The translations under genes and the position numbers were made by a program. The notes below the pieces were generated by a model. It did no database searches, had not been told where the DNA came from, and was given only the letters and a program-made list of their open reading frames with translations. Of a DNA stretch of 64,000 nucleotides, positions 21,527-33,040 are shown in pieces. Origin of the DNA: Gremmenia infestans. Lineage: Eukaryota > Ascomycota > Leotiomycetes > Helotiales > Hamatocanthoscyphaceae. Position 1 is the first letter of the stretch. Each line of letters begins with the position of its first letter. Location of the stretch: contig JAFEVB010000007.1 of assembly GCA_032629725.1 (NCBI GenBank), positions 682,001 to 746,000 of the forward strand, written 5' to 3'.

Positions 21527-22637
21527 ATTCCAGCCCTCTCTTGAATGCTTCTACATCTTTCCGTGCCACATGGTTGGCTCATTTTAAAATGTCTCCACTA
21601 GTATTTATTGAAATATCCACATTCTCTTAGAGTGGCTCCCGAAGGATCGGGGTTAACAATACTTGTGAATCTACACTTTATTAGTCTTTGACTAAGTAGC
21701 TTATAGTATTGGATTACAGCCTCTATATCAAGTACATAACTGTTAATGGTCCATCCAACCTGGCATGTCAGTTCGGACAGGCCTCGCGATGCATCGCATC
21801 CGGGGTACTATACATTGCCGTGTACATTGGATATACTTTTTATTCCCGCAAAGTTGATATGCTGCGTGTTAGCTAATGCAAGGAGAGGATTCAAGCCCAT
21901 AGGACATAGCTCTGCATATTCTACATATCACAGATTAGGGATCGTAGAATAGTTGGTAGAAAAGTCGAAGGAGTAAAAAAATATAAAAACTTTAGCTTGC
22001 TAAGTTCTTGATCTTCCACATTTGCATGCTCCTCCACACTTCCCGCAAACATCACCCCTCAAGTAGCAGCTTTCTTCTGCCTGAGGGTTTATGATTATAT
22101 CAGGGAGTGATACAGTACAAAAGATTCTTTCTTATCACGTGTCAAGCGTCGGTGGAACAAAAATCAAAGTAATCATTCGTTGTTTGAAACCTATAGATGC
22201 CCTACGATCGTTAGCAGAAGAGAAGAATTCGTCCCATAGTGTCTGTGGTGTCACATTTGGTTTAGTTAGTATATTATGGAAATAATAAAGAATTCCTCGA
22301 TTACGGAAAGTAGTCATTTGAAAGGAAATATATAAGTAATAAGTGTTTTTTATTACACGTAAGTATAGCTCTACCTTTTCTTAATATAGCGGCTAAGAGT
22401 AGAAAACAAAATACAAAGCATTCATTAAAGTAATTAAAGTAATAAAAGTAATACAAAGGATATCAAAGCGTAAGATATGAAAGCGCATTCAAACAAAGAC
22501 TAGGTAGACTTAACGAGCATCGCTTAATAAAATAGTAGTATATCACACATACTAGATGTATAATAATAATACTATGTAAATGAATAATATTATAAAAGAA
22601 AGACCAAGCAATTAAAATAGCCAGGCAAAATAATAGC

Positions 22638-22642
22638 AAAAA
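22638..22642 (-). terminator. Pol III terminator of tRNA-Val
   Basis: A run of five T on the minus strand begins about 8 bases after the tRNA 3' end, the usual RNA polymerase III stop signal. Confidence 0.65.
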
Positions 22643-22649
22643 TAGATCA

Positions 22650-22742
22650 TGATCAAGCTGGGGTTCGATCCCAGGACCTTCTCGGTTTGTTGTCACAGTA
22701 ATACTGTTAACGAGATGTGATAACCAACTACACCACCCGACC
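22650..22742 (-). tRNA. tRNA-Val (anticodon AAC) with a short intron
   Basis: The minus strand folds as a cloverleaf: acceptor GGTCGGG/CTTGATC, D arm, anticodon stem TCTCG/CGAGA with loop TTAACA and anticodon AAC, a ~19-base intron (GTATTACTGTGACAACAAA) one base 3' of the anticodon, variable loop, and T arm CTGGG/CCCAG. It carries the class intron position of nuclear tRNAs. Two features are unusual: the acceptor stem needs three G-U pairs, and the T loop reads ATCGAAC instead of TTCGAAC (T54 to A). It may be a real but diverged copy or a decaying pseudogene. Confidence 0.75.
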
Positions 22743-23265
22743 ATTTGTAAGTTTTTATTCCAAACATTCTTATATTAATATATAAAATAGTCCGGTCCAT
22801 TTCTGCAGCTTTAAAGTCGTAGCGTGGCGTTAGTTAGGTTAGGTTGGTAGGTGTTACATAATGTTTATTATAGTGGGGTTGGGGGTAACGATAAGAATGA
22901 CGGTGTAAAAAGGTGTGGAATCAAAACGATGTGGAATCACTAGAATGCGTTTGCGGTATTTCTTGAGATATGCGTGTATAATTATGTCGTATCCCTTAGT
23001 ACTTCGAAACTCTCCAGAGTAACGTCTCGGCAATCCCGTAAAAATGAGAGCAGTCTCGAACGTACGATTTGCAGAGGGCCGACGAAGAAGCTTGGTTTTC
23101 GCACGTGCGTATACATAATCATCTACGGGAATTATCGCGATGAGCGCTGTAAGCGCCAAGCCAGGCAAAACATCAGACGTTAATGAATTAGATTTTATAT
23201 CTACACAATAAACGCCACTGCCTAGTTACACCCATCTACATCCCATCCCTTCTTTCCCAGTCCAT
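22743..23265. other. Spacer downstream of the surface-protein gene
   Basis: A 104-codon frame (22854-23168, minus) has no motif. I see nothing else of note besides the 5' flank of the tRNA. Confidence 0.5.
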
Positions 23266-24939
23266 CTAGGCTGCAGCCGCGTTGCAAGCAGCTTCCTGCG
23301 TATTGCAATCCCCAACAGTTGTTCCGGCGAGCGATCCAGAGTTGGCTGCATTACTACACGCAGTATTCTGGACAGAGCATGATCGCTGGAGAGCAGCGCC
23401 CTGGTTGACAAAGGTATCACCATTGACCGTGAATGGGCGAGCACCAGTGCCCTGGACAACAGCGGGTGCGGCTCCGCCGAGCGCACCGGTGAAAGTTTGC
23501 ACGTTCGCTAAGAAGCTGTTAATAATAGCTACGTTTATATGATGGATATGGTAGGGACTTACTGCCTGTAGAAGTGGTAGTACTAGCCGTAGAGTTACTT
23601 GCAGATGCCTTTGAGGCAGTAGCACGGCGATGAGATGCGACGAAAAAGTCGAGAGCTGCACGGCTCTTCACCTTCTTGGCCGAAGCCGCAGCGTTGCAGG
23701 CGGTTTCTTGGGTGTTGCAATCACTGACTGAGCCAGAGCCACCAGAGTTCACAGCGTCTGCACAGGCGTTATTTTGCACCTAGAGATACTTAGTAGGAGC
23801 GAACAGGATTGAGCAGAATGGACTTACGGAGCATGAGCGTTGGAGAGCGGCACCTGCGTTCACGAATGTATCTCCATTGACAGAGAAAGGTCGGGTTCCG
23901 GCCGAGGAAACGACTGGTGGAGGGGCACCGCCGAGAGTTCCAGTGAAGGTCTGGACATTGGCTAAGACATTGTTAGTGATAGCTAGTAAATAATGATGTT
24001 GCGATTCCTTACTTCCTGTAGAAGCGGCACTAGAAGCTGGTGTCGCTGCTGCACTAGCTGAAGAGGTTGCCTTGGCAGCTCCCTTGGCAGCTTTTGTGGC
24101 CTTAGTCGCAGAGCCCGAGGAAGCGGCACTTCCTGAAACTGCAGTCGAATTGCTTGCGACCGCAGCGGTCGAATTGCTCGCAACGGCTGCTGACCCGCCG
24201 GCTACAGCAGAGTCGATCTCCGCGGCTGTCGCGTCATTAACCAACAGGTTCTGCGAGAAAATGCAACCCTCAACATCATCAGCAGTATCACAAGAGTTTC
24301 CTGCGCCAGTGGTGTCGGTGACCTAGTGTTGTTAGCGCGAGTAGAAACAAGTAAGTAATGGCAACTTACGCTGCCGGGCGCGAAAGTTCCAGAGAGAAGA
24401 GCGTCTTGGGGGTTAGCTCCGATGGAGGAGAGTTGTTGGGCAAGCGCAAGTACAATAGCCTTGTTTGTAGCTGCGGCTCCGGCTGAAGCTGGATCTTGAT
24501 GTTGCTGGACGGCTTGAATTTCTGGGTTCACAGCTGTCTCTGTACAGCTAACACTTGCGAGTCCAACTTTCCCTGTGTTTCTCTCCAAGGCAGCGTACAA
24601 CAAAGCATCAGATTGTCCAGTGACATTGCCAGCTGCTTTGGCGTTGGTAAAGGCTTGGTCGGCGGTTGCTTGGTGAAGGCAATCAAGATTGGTGATGGTT
24701 CCAGCACCAGCTGCCGCGGCAGCATTTCCAAGCAGACCAAAGACTGCATCTTTGATACCAGCAGGGTTGTTGAGATTCAAGTTGGCATTAGTGCCAGCAA
24801 GGAATCGATTGTGAGAGTGTTCTTGAGGAACTTCACGAGCGCGAAGTATGTAACGTGGGATGGTGTTTTCGGCGGCTGGCATAGGTGCCGCTGATGTGAG
24901 ACCAATCAAGGCAATGAGGGAAAGACTTTCGTACTTCAT
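23266..24939 (-). CDS. Secreted cell-surface protein with duplicated Cys-rich domain
   Basis: The start ATG at 24939 opens a signal peptide (MKYESLSLIALIGLTSAAP). Five exons give roughly 490 residues. The N-terminal ~190 residues are Ala/Asn rich with a few cysteines; next comes a Ser/Thr/Ala linker likely to be O-glycosylated. The C-terminus has two copies of one domain, each beginning NVQTFTG.LGG and containing FSVNGDTFVN or FTVNGDTFVN, GAALQRSCSVQN and DCNTQE.ACNAA, a signature found in many fungal wall or surface proteins (often misnamed ribosomal S17 or circumsporozoite-like). Each copy starts right after an intron in the same codon position following a STG sequence, which points to exon duplication. 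There is no clear GPI signal. A wall or secreted role is likely; its biochemical function is unknown. Confidence 0.82.
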
Positions 24940-25369
24940 GATGTCGTTGAGGCAGTGAGTGACTAGAAAATCTGAATTTATAAAGGCGTAAAAAAGGACC
25001 GGCCTAGGTTGTTGCGAATGAAGCAATAAAGAATGTATAGAATTGGAAGTTCACAGAACCGAGAAGAGAGAGTGGATAAGTGAACTGAAAGAAAGACTGA
25101 TAATGCGATGAAAAAAAGAAGTCTGTTCAATGTGGCCGTGAGAGACTTATAACAAGAATCATTAGAGCAGTTAGCCGCCTCGTCAAGTCTGGATCAAACC
25201 AAGTGATCCGCAAGGGAATCCACTCCTGTCACCCTTCGTGCTGGTTGTTCAATCTACTGCGCTGCAGATCATACTCAGACAACATGGTGTTTCCTGCAGA
25301 GTTGGTGCCATCCAGTTCTGAAGATGGGCCCTACCCGCCTCTTGCAACCAACTGATCGGATATGGGGCG
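24940..25369. other. Promoter region of the surface-protein gene
   Basis: A TATAAA on the minus strand (plus TTTATA, 24978-24983) lies about 40 bp upstream of the start codon. Nothing else is recognised. Confidence 0.4.
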
Positions 25370-25948
25370 TCATTGTGGCTGCTTAGGAACTAACATTGAG
25401 GCTGGAACTGCTTCTGGTACGTGCACCGACTGGCCACGGAGAAGTCGGAAGCCAGATCGGGGAAAGGTTCCCCGGTAGCTGTCAAGATTCCAGGTCTCGG
25501 ATCGCCTCATGCGCTCAGACGAGATTGAGTTTAGTGATAGCGGCTGGTGCGTGCCAGTGATGAGAGACGAGTTGTGAATGATCTCCGCCACATTCTGAGG
25601 CACCACAATCTCATCCCATAAAACGATTGGTGGAATTGCGGATATGAAGCGTCTGATGTGGGAATGTGCTATAACATCAGACGGTGTAGCACAATCTGAC
25701 GGAACGGTTGTCGTCTCAAGGTTGATGGTTTGCAGGCGAGCATGTCTGAGCAGGGATGGTGAGACGAGCACGTGATCGATGCCCGCATCCACTGTCTGGA
25801 TGTCTGCGTGTGGAGAGTCGGAGAAATCTACAATGAACAGGGGACAGAGAGTACGGAGGAGCCCAAGAATAGCAGTAGTCAGGGCAACCATCCAATATGT
25901 AATGGAGACCGGACGATTCAAGATAGAGGAGGAGATGCCATCTGGCAC
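25370..25948 (-). CDS. Orphan open frame, probably an exon of an unknown gene
   Basis: A 192-codon frame is open from just after a stop codon to TGA at 25370-25372. It lacks an initial ATG (the first is 19 codons in, at MVALTTAILGLL), so if real it is an internal or terminal exon. The product has one hydrophobic helix (WMVALTTAILGLLRTL) and then a soluble region with balanced composition, unlike the shadow frames of repeats. I recognise no family and found no convincing upstream exon; it could be a gene remnant. Confidence 0.3.
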   Translation of the reverse strand: MPDGISSSILNRPVSITYWMVALTTAILGLLRTLCPLFIVDFSDSPHADIQTVDAGIDHVLVSPSLLRHARLQTINLETTTVPSDCATPSDVIAHSHIRRFISAIPPIVLWDEIVVPQNVAEIIHNSSLITGTHQPLSLNSISSERMRRSETWNLDSYRGTFPRSGFRLLRGQSVHVPEAVPASMLVPKQPQ

Positions 25949-26927
25949 TCTTCAGTCACAATCACCCTAACACATATTCTACTAACACACACACAACACG
26001 CACACCTCGTGCCCGCATGTCTCTTGAGCCGCCGAACAGGGGAAGCTTAACAGTTGAAGAAGTAGGTACCTTCAAGCCCCCTTGCAACCCACCAACCACG
26101 AGGCCTCACCGAAAAGCAAACATAATGGAAATTGAAAGCACAGGAAAAGAGGAAAAATAATCGCTTTTGGGAGATCAGGACTACATCGATAGCATTAGCA
26201 GTATGTAAACAGACTAGGGCCCCTTAGGCTTAGTGCCTCTAGGCATAATAAACTCATCCACATCCATCCATTATGAGACCCTACAACTCTACAGCTTCCA
26301 CCTGCTCCATTCTGCTTGCAGAACTATTGTGCTGACAGCGCGGCTGGTAGCCAGACTGTCTTCTGCCAGACAAACTTCCAGCGCTCTGCGAAACGCATGG
26401 TTTGGTGGCAGGGAGCCTGAGGGAGCCTGAGGGAGAGAGATCTGCCCGCGTCTTCAATCGGTCTGAGGGGAGACGATGGCGGTTGATGGTTGCATCTCAC
26501 CACGCAAGGCCCCTGAGGTTTTGTGCTTTGTGATTTGCTTGGCTCAAGGCGCAAACTTTGCGCAGTCTATCCACGACTTCTGGTGGGATCTGTGAGTAGA
26601 AGATCGCTGCCTCGCCCAGAATCTCTATGCGGCACCGCGGCAGCGCCGTATCAGTGCCTTGATCATACCACCGCAAGAGAGCAGAGCAGAGGACATTGAG
26701 ACATATTGTTCCACAGAAACAACTTCGCTACAAACATGTTCCACAGGAACATCTTCGCCATAAACAGGACGATTCGGACGATTGCCACCTCTTCTATAAT
26801 ACGCAACTATAGCATCGTGTTTTCAACTCGTTCCTTTGTCACTCCTGTTCCCGTATTTTTGCCTACGCAAGCGCAATCGCAAAAATCTTTGACTAATCAC
26901 TCTTCGAGATGGCGGAGTGAACACAGA
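25949..26927. other. Spacer upstream of the membrane-protein pseudogene
   Basis: A 10-11-bp duplication (GGGAGCCTGA) occurs near 26411. The plus frame 26706-27035 runs into the pseudogene but its early part has no motif. No other gene is evident. Confidence 0.45.
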
Positions 26928-28944
26928 ATGTTCAACAAGGTATTCACAGCTGGGTTGATTACGATAAATCTTGGTTGTTACGTATGCTCTTCTATACCGA
27001 CGATGCTCTTAAAATACATGACTGAAAAAATCTAGGCCGTCAATTTCTGATCACTAACGGCAATGCTTCTCTTCTGTCTAATTTAGCGGTGGTGTTAACT
27101 CTTGCCGGCCCTCGCCTTTTGATATTAATCCAGGCGTTCCTTGTATGGTTAGCAGCATCCTGGAGCAGATACAAACATCATAAGCGGGAGCAATCCGTGG
27201 CTCCCCACAGACCCCATACCACCGCATTTGGCGACATTGAGCTCGACGAACTTCTCAATCACAACATGAATGTTACTCACGACTCACATTCTGAACTATC
27301 AGCGGCACGTGATCTTCTTCGAAGCATAATCGAAGAGGTCAGACATGGCCGATTACGTCTTCCTACGACATCTACAACGGATAATCACACATAACCTAGT
27401 ACAACGCAATCGCCCCGTTACAGGTCCCGTCTATGGAACATGCTATCGTTCAAGAGGATGGTAAACATCATTTTTCCATTTCTGATCTCGATCTTCTTGA
27501 TCGCTATTTTTATAGCCGAGTCTATTGGTGTGGTGTTCTCGGTCAAAATCTTCAGCGATACACAGGCCATAGCAAGTTCACCCAAATGCCTTGCCTTAGA
27601 TCCATATTTCGGAGGCTATGACTATCAAAAAGACTGCTACGGCGATAGTCAAGGCCCCGAATGCAATATCTATGTCAATCGTACCATTGGTTACACGGAA
27701 AATCCAGAATCAAATTGCCCTTTTGCGACAGGTCTATGTACAGAGCCTTCTATTGAAATCGATACGGGTTATTTGGATGCAAAGTTGATCGGATTAAATA
27801 CCAATCAGCCTTGGAAGTTTCGGAAGCAGTTCTCGTGCTCAGCAATAGCGATTCGTTCAAACATCACCTCCGGCACGCGGGCGAATCCTTCTTAACTATT
27901 GCCTCCCCACTTTCATGAATGTGAGATAATTGGGGACGGCGTAACCACCGCCGAATATACTGCTTCAAACTCTTTTAATGGCAGCTATGAAATAAGAAAG
28001 TAAGTTTTAAATCAAGCCTTTATTATCCAATTTTGAACTCTTGAAACTGATCTACTAGTATCGTAGCGGAAACATGTTCATCAACGTTGTATTCTAAGCC
28101 ACTAAGTGATCCAAGTCTCGTTTCATGGAGCTCCTCGGATCGACTGAGATGGACTTATCCATCTCAGCAGTTTCCCCTCGAGTTGAGCGGAAATAAGATC
28201 CCGGACCATGGATGGCCTGAGCTATACGATCTTACTGACGACTTAGATGCCGGGATTATTACCTGCATAGCTACTTCTCGGATCTGCTATCCAGACATTA
28301 ACCACTGTTGGTCTGTAAAGCCACTTAGACTTGACTACAAGGGGCATTCAAGCTATTCATTACTAGGACTAGGTTACAATTACAAGAGGGATTCAAGCTC
28401 TCCATTCTACGAAGACGGCCGGCCGGTTGTCATGGAGCGTGTAGCGCTCTCAATAGCTCTCGGCTTTTCAGAAGCTGAAATGCAGGTCCCTGACCCAAAT
28501 AAATGGGAGTGCAGTGATGTACTATGTCGTTATCCCCGTGAACGCTGGGTAGAGCGAGCGCGGCTACAGTGAGAAGAATCTCTTGCTTCGGTGCAAGGAT
28601 GTTTAGTTGCTCTCGCTTTGAAAGGTGATTTTAAAGACTATTCAGAGACCATCCCAGAAGAACATCGCAAGATGTGCAGGATGGTCAAGTTCAGGAGCGT
28701 TGGATGGCGCAACGTTAGTGTCTGGGGCTTGCTCGGGCTTTTCGCTTTGGCAGGCGCAGTCACTCTCGCCAGCGTACGCTCTGAAAATGAAGATGAGTCT
28801 GAAGAGAAAACACTGTGGATTGTGATGGGGGCACGCGAGCTGGCAAAATTCTCGTGCTGGCTTTCGAATTGGCTTCTTCGGCTGTTTCGTCAAATTCCGT
28901 GGTTGGACATGTGGATTCGGCTGGTCGGCAAGCGGAAAGCTTGA
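26928..28944 (+). pseudogene. Membrane protein with Cys-rich ectodomain, broken by in-frame stops
   Basis: From 27087 one reading frame can be followed to TGA 28942-28944, with one good intron (about 27999-28060) that keeps frame. It is interrupted by TAA at 27392-27394, TAA at 27893-27895 and TGA at 28570-28572, none removable by GT-AG splicing that I can find. There is no frameshift. Around the stops the protein continues smoothly. Features: helix VVLTLAGPRLLILIQAFLVW; helix IIFPFLISIFLIAIFIAESI followed by a Cys-rich outer region with several N-glycosylation sites; a conserved WVERARL...SLASVQGCLVALAL stretch; and a last helix (VSVWGLLGLFALAGAVTLA). The layout fits a large family of uncharacterised fungal membrane proteins. 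The first exon is uncertain (ATG at 26928 is tentative). Confidence 0.72.
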
Positions 28945-30285
28945 TAGACGTCGTAGAAAGGGGCAGAGAAGCTGATCTCAGCCCATTGGCCTTGTCTCGA
29001 GGGAGTAGTGGCTTCATGTGTTCTGACCACGATGTTTGGGCAAGCAGGAACATATTGTTCGAAGTTGTTGCGTCTTTCCCTATTCGTATCAGCGTTTACA
29101 AATTGTCCTGTGGCGTCTTCTTCGTTTTCAACAGATAACATAATTATTATTGTCATCATGTTTACGATTTAATAAGACGCAAGCCGATCTGCCTGCCCTT
29201 CCTTGAGTTCCTCTTGCGAGTTCAGCCCACTAAAGGAGACCACTCGCTAAGCTACGTAGTGCTCGACAAGAGTAATAGGGTTTGCAATACTGATGTACAG
29301 TAGTACAATACAGCCACCCTTCCATAGCAATATCCTCGTCCCGACCTCCATAATGCAAGCAAGCAGAGCCAAGCCCCCCTGACTCCCATGGCTGGGGAGC
29401 AGCCGCTCGCACGGAAAAGACGCTCCTGGATAACAAGGCTGACAGCCACGGAGGGAGCCACCAGCGAAAGATGGAGCGCGCCACCGCTACCTTACCAAGC
29501 GAGGGGGCTTTCCTCTCGCGTGCGCTCCTTCTTTCCACGAGTTGCTCTCACAAGTTGTCAGTTTCACCATGGCAATCTTCACTAACCGTACCTCTCTCTC
29601 AGCCCCCCCATCTCGAACCTCCCCCCTCCGCCAAGTTCGAGCCCAATCCCCGCCCCGGTAGATATCTCCCCGGGGGATTGGCCATGGCTCCCGAGCAGAT
29701 CGGATAGTCCCTCCCGCTTTGGGATGAAGAAGATGATGATGGGTTCTGTTAATTTGTATTGGGCTTGAAGTGTGTGTGGGGGGCTGGGGACTGCTGTTTG
29801 AGCCGCCGTAAGGCGAAGAGGAGTGAGGCGAGGTAGGCCAGTATGGTAACAGGAAGCTCGAGACGTGTCGAGGCTTTTTGATCTCTGGGATTTATTAGCT
29901 TACTGTACTGGTTGGTTCTCAAGAATTGAATAATGGAAAGCGGAATCACATCAACAGGTAATTTCTGGAAACCTTTCACTAGTAGTAGAATACTCTGTAA
30001 CTTTATATTAAGGCATGAAGAACACAGCGTTCTTCAAACCCAGCACCCAACACGCTGCATGGCTGCACACGTGCTGGAAACCGATGCGTTCATTTCTGTC
30101 CTTAAGAGACGTGTAATTATACGAATGAGGAATTGGTAATGGACATTATATTCATTGATAGTTTTCTCTGCTAACCCTTTCTATATCGACAAGACAGTTC
30201 TCTGAGACACCGGTTTTGGCTTCGATAATACAATTCTATCTCTATCGTACTCCTCCAAAGAAAATAAGACAGGACTTTAAAACAC
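28945..30285. other. Intergenic spacer
   Basis: About 1.3 kb between the 3' ends of the pseudogene and the Rds1-like gene. Several short overlapping frames on both strands have no motif. I see no RNA or repeat of note. Confidence 0.5.
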
Positions 30286-31901
30286 TTATCCAGCCTGGTA
30301 CAAGAATGGACCGGCAACAACGTGAGGATTGACATTGCTGAGATTGAAGGCAGTGTATGTGATGTTGGCATCAGTGAGTGCGATGAACATGGTACCTGAA
30401 TCGCATTAGTGCTGGCCTATTTTTCAATTGAAAGTGTGCACTTACCATTGATAGCTGGATCTCCTTCGTAGGTAGAAACATCCGGTTGAATGGTCATACC
30501 GTAGTTTGTCCCATTCATGGTTGTGATGTTCGTCAAAGGCGAGTACGTAGCATTCAATTGCGAAACCCAAAGGACAAACTGCGGTGCCTTGGCGCTAGTC
30601 GAAGTGACATAGCTATTATTAGGTCCTACTGGCTTTCCCGGATTCTCCCACTCCAAGTAGACCTTGCGTCCCGGGTAAGAGAGCGCAATGCTGCGATTCT
30701 GGGAGATAGCAGCGGAGCAGTCAAAGCCAGTGACGTTGTTCCCGACGCAACTTTGCCCAGCTGGGGGGTCAGAGCTAGGTGCAGCTGGACCGAAGCCTGC
30801 AGTCTCATTGATACCACCTTGCGTGGCGTTGATACGCGCAGAGTTTGGCTGATTCAAAACTTTCAAAGCAGGAAAGTTTTGCCAGACAAGACGCTTGGAG
30901 TTGGAGGGGCAGGACGAAATGTATGGCGCGAGTAGAGTCCATGCCCATGATTGTGGAATACCAGTCTCGAACCAGACAGGCATTGGGAACAGGCCTGCGA
31001 ATTGACGGAAGATCATCTGTTGACGAGCCTCAGTGGCGATGGACTGGTCGAGAAGCTGAGCAACTTCTCGAGAATCCAAGTGGGCTTGGAAACCCCATAC
31101 ACCAGACTCACCAAAGCGGGTGAGCTTTTGGGTGAAGTCGAAGGCTTCGTGAACAGTGGTGAATGGGTAGTTGTATGTGCACTGAGGAGTGGCGCCTCCT
31201 GGTCCTCCGAGGAGATTGCTGAGGAGGGTGGCATGACCGCTTTCTTGGTCCGCCATGAACTCGATAAGAAAGCGATCAGACGGAGTAAGACCTGCAGCCG
31301 TAAAGTCGCTCTCGTTGAAGGTGGCAAGGATATTGTGGAACAGATCAAGCTCGATCCATTCCTGGTAGAGACCAAGCAGGATGGATTCGTAGTCGAAATC
31401 GGACTGGACTTTGTAGACGGGCTCAGTGCCGTTGGTACCAAGTCCACCGGCTGGCTGATATGGCACTGGCTGAGGGTTGTGGAGCAGACCATTGGGCACG
31501 TAACCTGTTTCCACAGGATTTGGTGGCAACACTGGAATTGCAGTTCCGAGGACTGTTGTGTTGACCGCGCCAGTTGTTGTAGCTGTGCCTGAATATGGCC
31601 CATGCGACGTAGTTCCGGTGACCTGGCTGCTCACAACCGGAAAGACAGGATCGTCTGCACCTGGGATTTCAGAGGCTGGAATACCAGCAAAAGAAGCGAC
31701 AGATGCAACCGCAGCACTGTTAATTGAAGCTTTCTGATTGTATGAGTAGGCTCCGAGTGGTGATGAAGTTGTAGAAATAGAAGGAGAGGTAGAAGCAGAA
31801 GCAGAGGGAGAGGCAGAAGAAGATCCAGTAGCCGTGGTAGTGGTAGGCGCAGCATTGGCTACGGCAAGCAAGCCAGCAGCAATGCTTGATTTGAACAGCA
31901 T
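30286..31901 (-). CDS. Rds1-like stress protein, secreted ferritin-like fold
   Basis: Two exons (intron 30396-30445) join to exactly 522 codons. It opens with a signal peptide (MLFKSSIAAGLLAVANAAP), then a Ser/Thr-rich linker that can be O-glycosylated, and from about residue 165 a helical domain with the ferritin-like residues ESILLGLYQEWIELDLFHN, FMADQESGHATLL and a later QMIFRQFAG helix. This is the Ferritin_2/Rds1 family known from fission-yeast rds1 (stress regulated) and from many secreted fungal proteins. Several NxS/T sites follow. The second exon encodes the end (TMFIALTDANITYTAFN...LYQAG). Metal-binding Glu/His positions are present, but activity is not established for the family. 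Confidence 0.88.
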
Positions 31902-32327
31902 ATTAGCGATATTGGATAACTGAGAAATACATCCTAAGAATGAAGTGAAAAGGGAAACAAAGTGATCTTATACTACCTCAGTCGCCCCAGGAATAAGTTT
32001 GCAATACATGACGCTTACAGCTCTGGACGGTGGGGACCTGAACGGGATAGAGGTGGACTGAGGCTACCTTGGTGATATGGACAAGATGTTTCCTTCCCAT
32101 GTTCAAAGCGCTGCAGTAGAGTACAGGATCAAAGACAAAGACAAAAACAAAGAAAAAAAAACAATGACTTCAACACTTTTCGTAAGCTACTCGAACATGT
32201 CGTCATTGTCCGGTGCCTCTAGGGAGGAAGGGGAGAAGCCGCCCGCTCACTCATGGCTCACTTCCCCAGATACCCACCTATTAGGCCCGCCTCGACTTGG
32301 GACATGGACGTCCACCTTGGTAAGACT

Positions 32328-32337
32328 TACCTAGGTA
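32328..32337. promoter_or_regulatory. TACCTAGGTA palindrome
   Basis: Perfect 10-bp palindrome directly beside the 9-bp tandem array; the same decamer is at 37096-37105 and 39844-39853. Function unknown. Confidence 0.4.
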
Positions 32338-32379
32338 GGTATTGTAGGTATTGTAGGTATTGTAGGTATTGTAGGTACT
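32335..32379. repeat. 9-bp tandem array (TAGGTATTG)n
   Basis: Four to five nearly perfect units of TAGGTATTG in a row. It has no spacers and cannot be a CRISPR; it is a plain microsatellite in intergenic DNA. Confidence 0.85.
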
Positions 32380-33028
32380 CAAGTTCAAAGACTACATGGC
32401 TACTTGTACGATACTTAGTAGACCCGTCCACGCCTTGAATGTCACTCACTCCAATCACTGACCATTCAACACGGCAGATCTACCTACTCGCACGGCAGTT
32501 CATTTCTTCTCCAGGGAGATGAATTCCCATCCGATCTGAAAGCACCAGCCGCAAAACACTCGTCGTACCTGCACCGTAAGTACCGTCCGTACCTTACCTA
32601 CACTTACCATACCATACAAGGCCTTAGTAAGGTAACGCCAAATAGTCCATCCTTCTATTCGTGTTGTCGTCTTTCTGCATCTGTAATTCTTGTCTTAGTA
32701 GAAAGAGAAGCTCTGCACGTCCATGTCGTCTCTGATTGCACATGTATTTTCTACATCTTCCTCCTATCATTAGACCTCAAGGGGGAAAATTATCTTGTAT
32801 TCGAGGACAAGAACTTCCATGACGTTTCGAAGATATGGTACAAGCATGTCATGTCATGTCATGTCCGTCTGGTCCGCGTCCGCGCCACCCCTAACTACGG
32901 AGGCTGCCGCCTAGCGCCCCCGAGACCCCGACGTTTCTTTCGGCGATAAGCTCCTTGTGACGCTGTCAAGGCTGGGCTGGACGATTGACATAACCTGTAA
33001 TGTAGGCATATACGAGTACCTAAGTTAG

Positions 33029-33040
33029 TACTCCGGAGTA
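33029..33040. promoter_or_regulatory. TACTCCGGAGTA palindrome
   Basis: Perfect 12-bp palindrome combining TACTCCG and CGGAGTA half-sites; related TACGGAGTA motifs recur in other spacers of this window. Function unknown. Confidence 0.4.

Larger units (their letters stand above)
20687..22649. other. Gene-poor, AT-rich spacer
   Basis: Apart from the weak frame at 21002-21526, I see no gene in this ~2 kb. It becomes AT-rich from about 21540 and contains an AAAGTAAT-type simple repeat near 22424-22458. Confidence 0.5.

Noticed and set aside
30951..31603. Frames of ~200 codons on both strands inside the Rds1-like gene
   Set aside because: Shadows of the 521-residue gene; no motif or splice support.
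32335..32379. CRISPR-like array
   Set aside because: Units are contiguous 9-mers without spacers, in a fungal genome.
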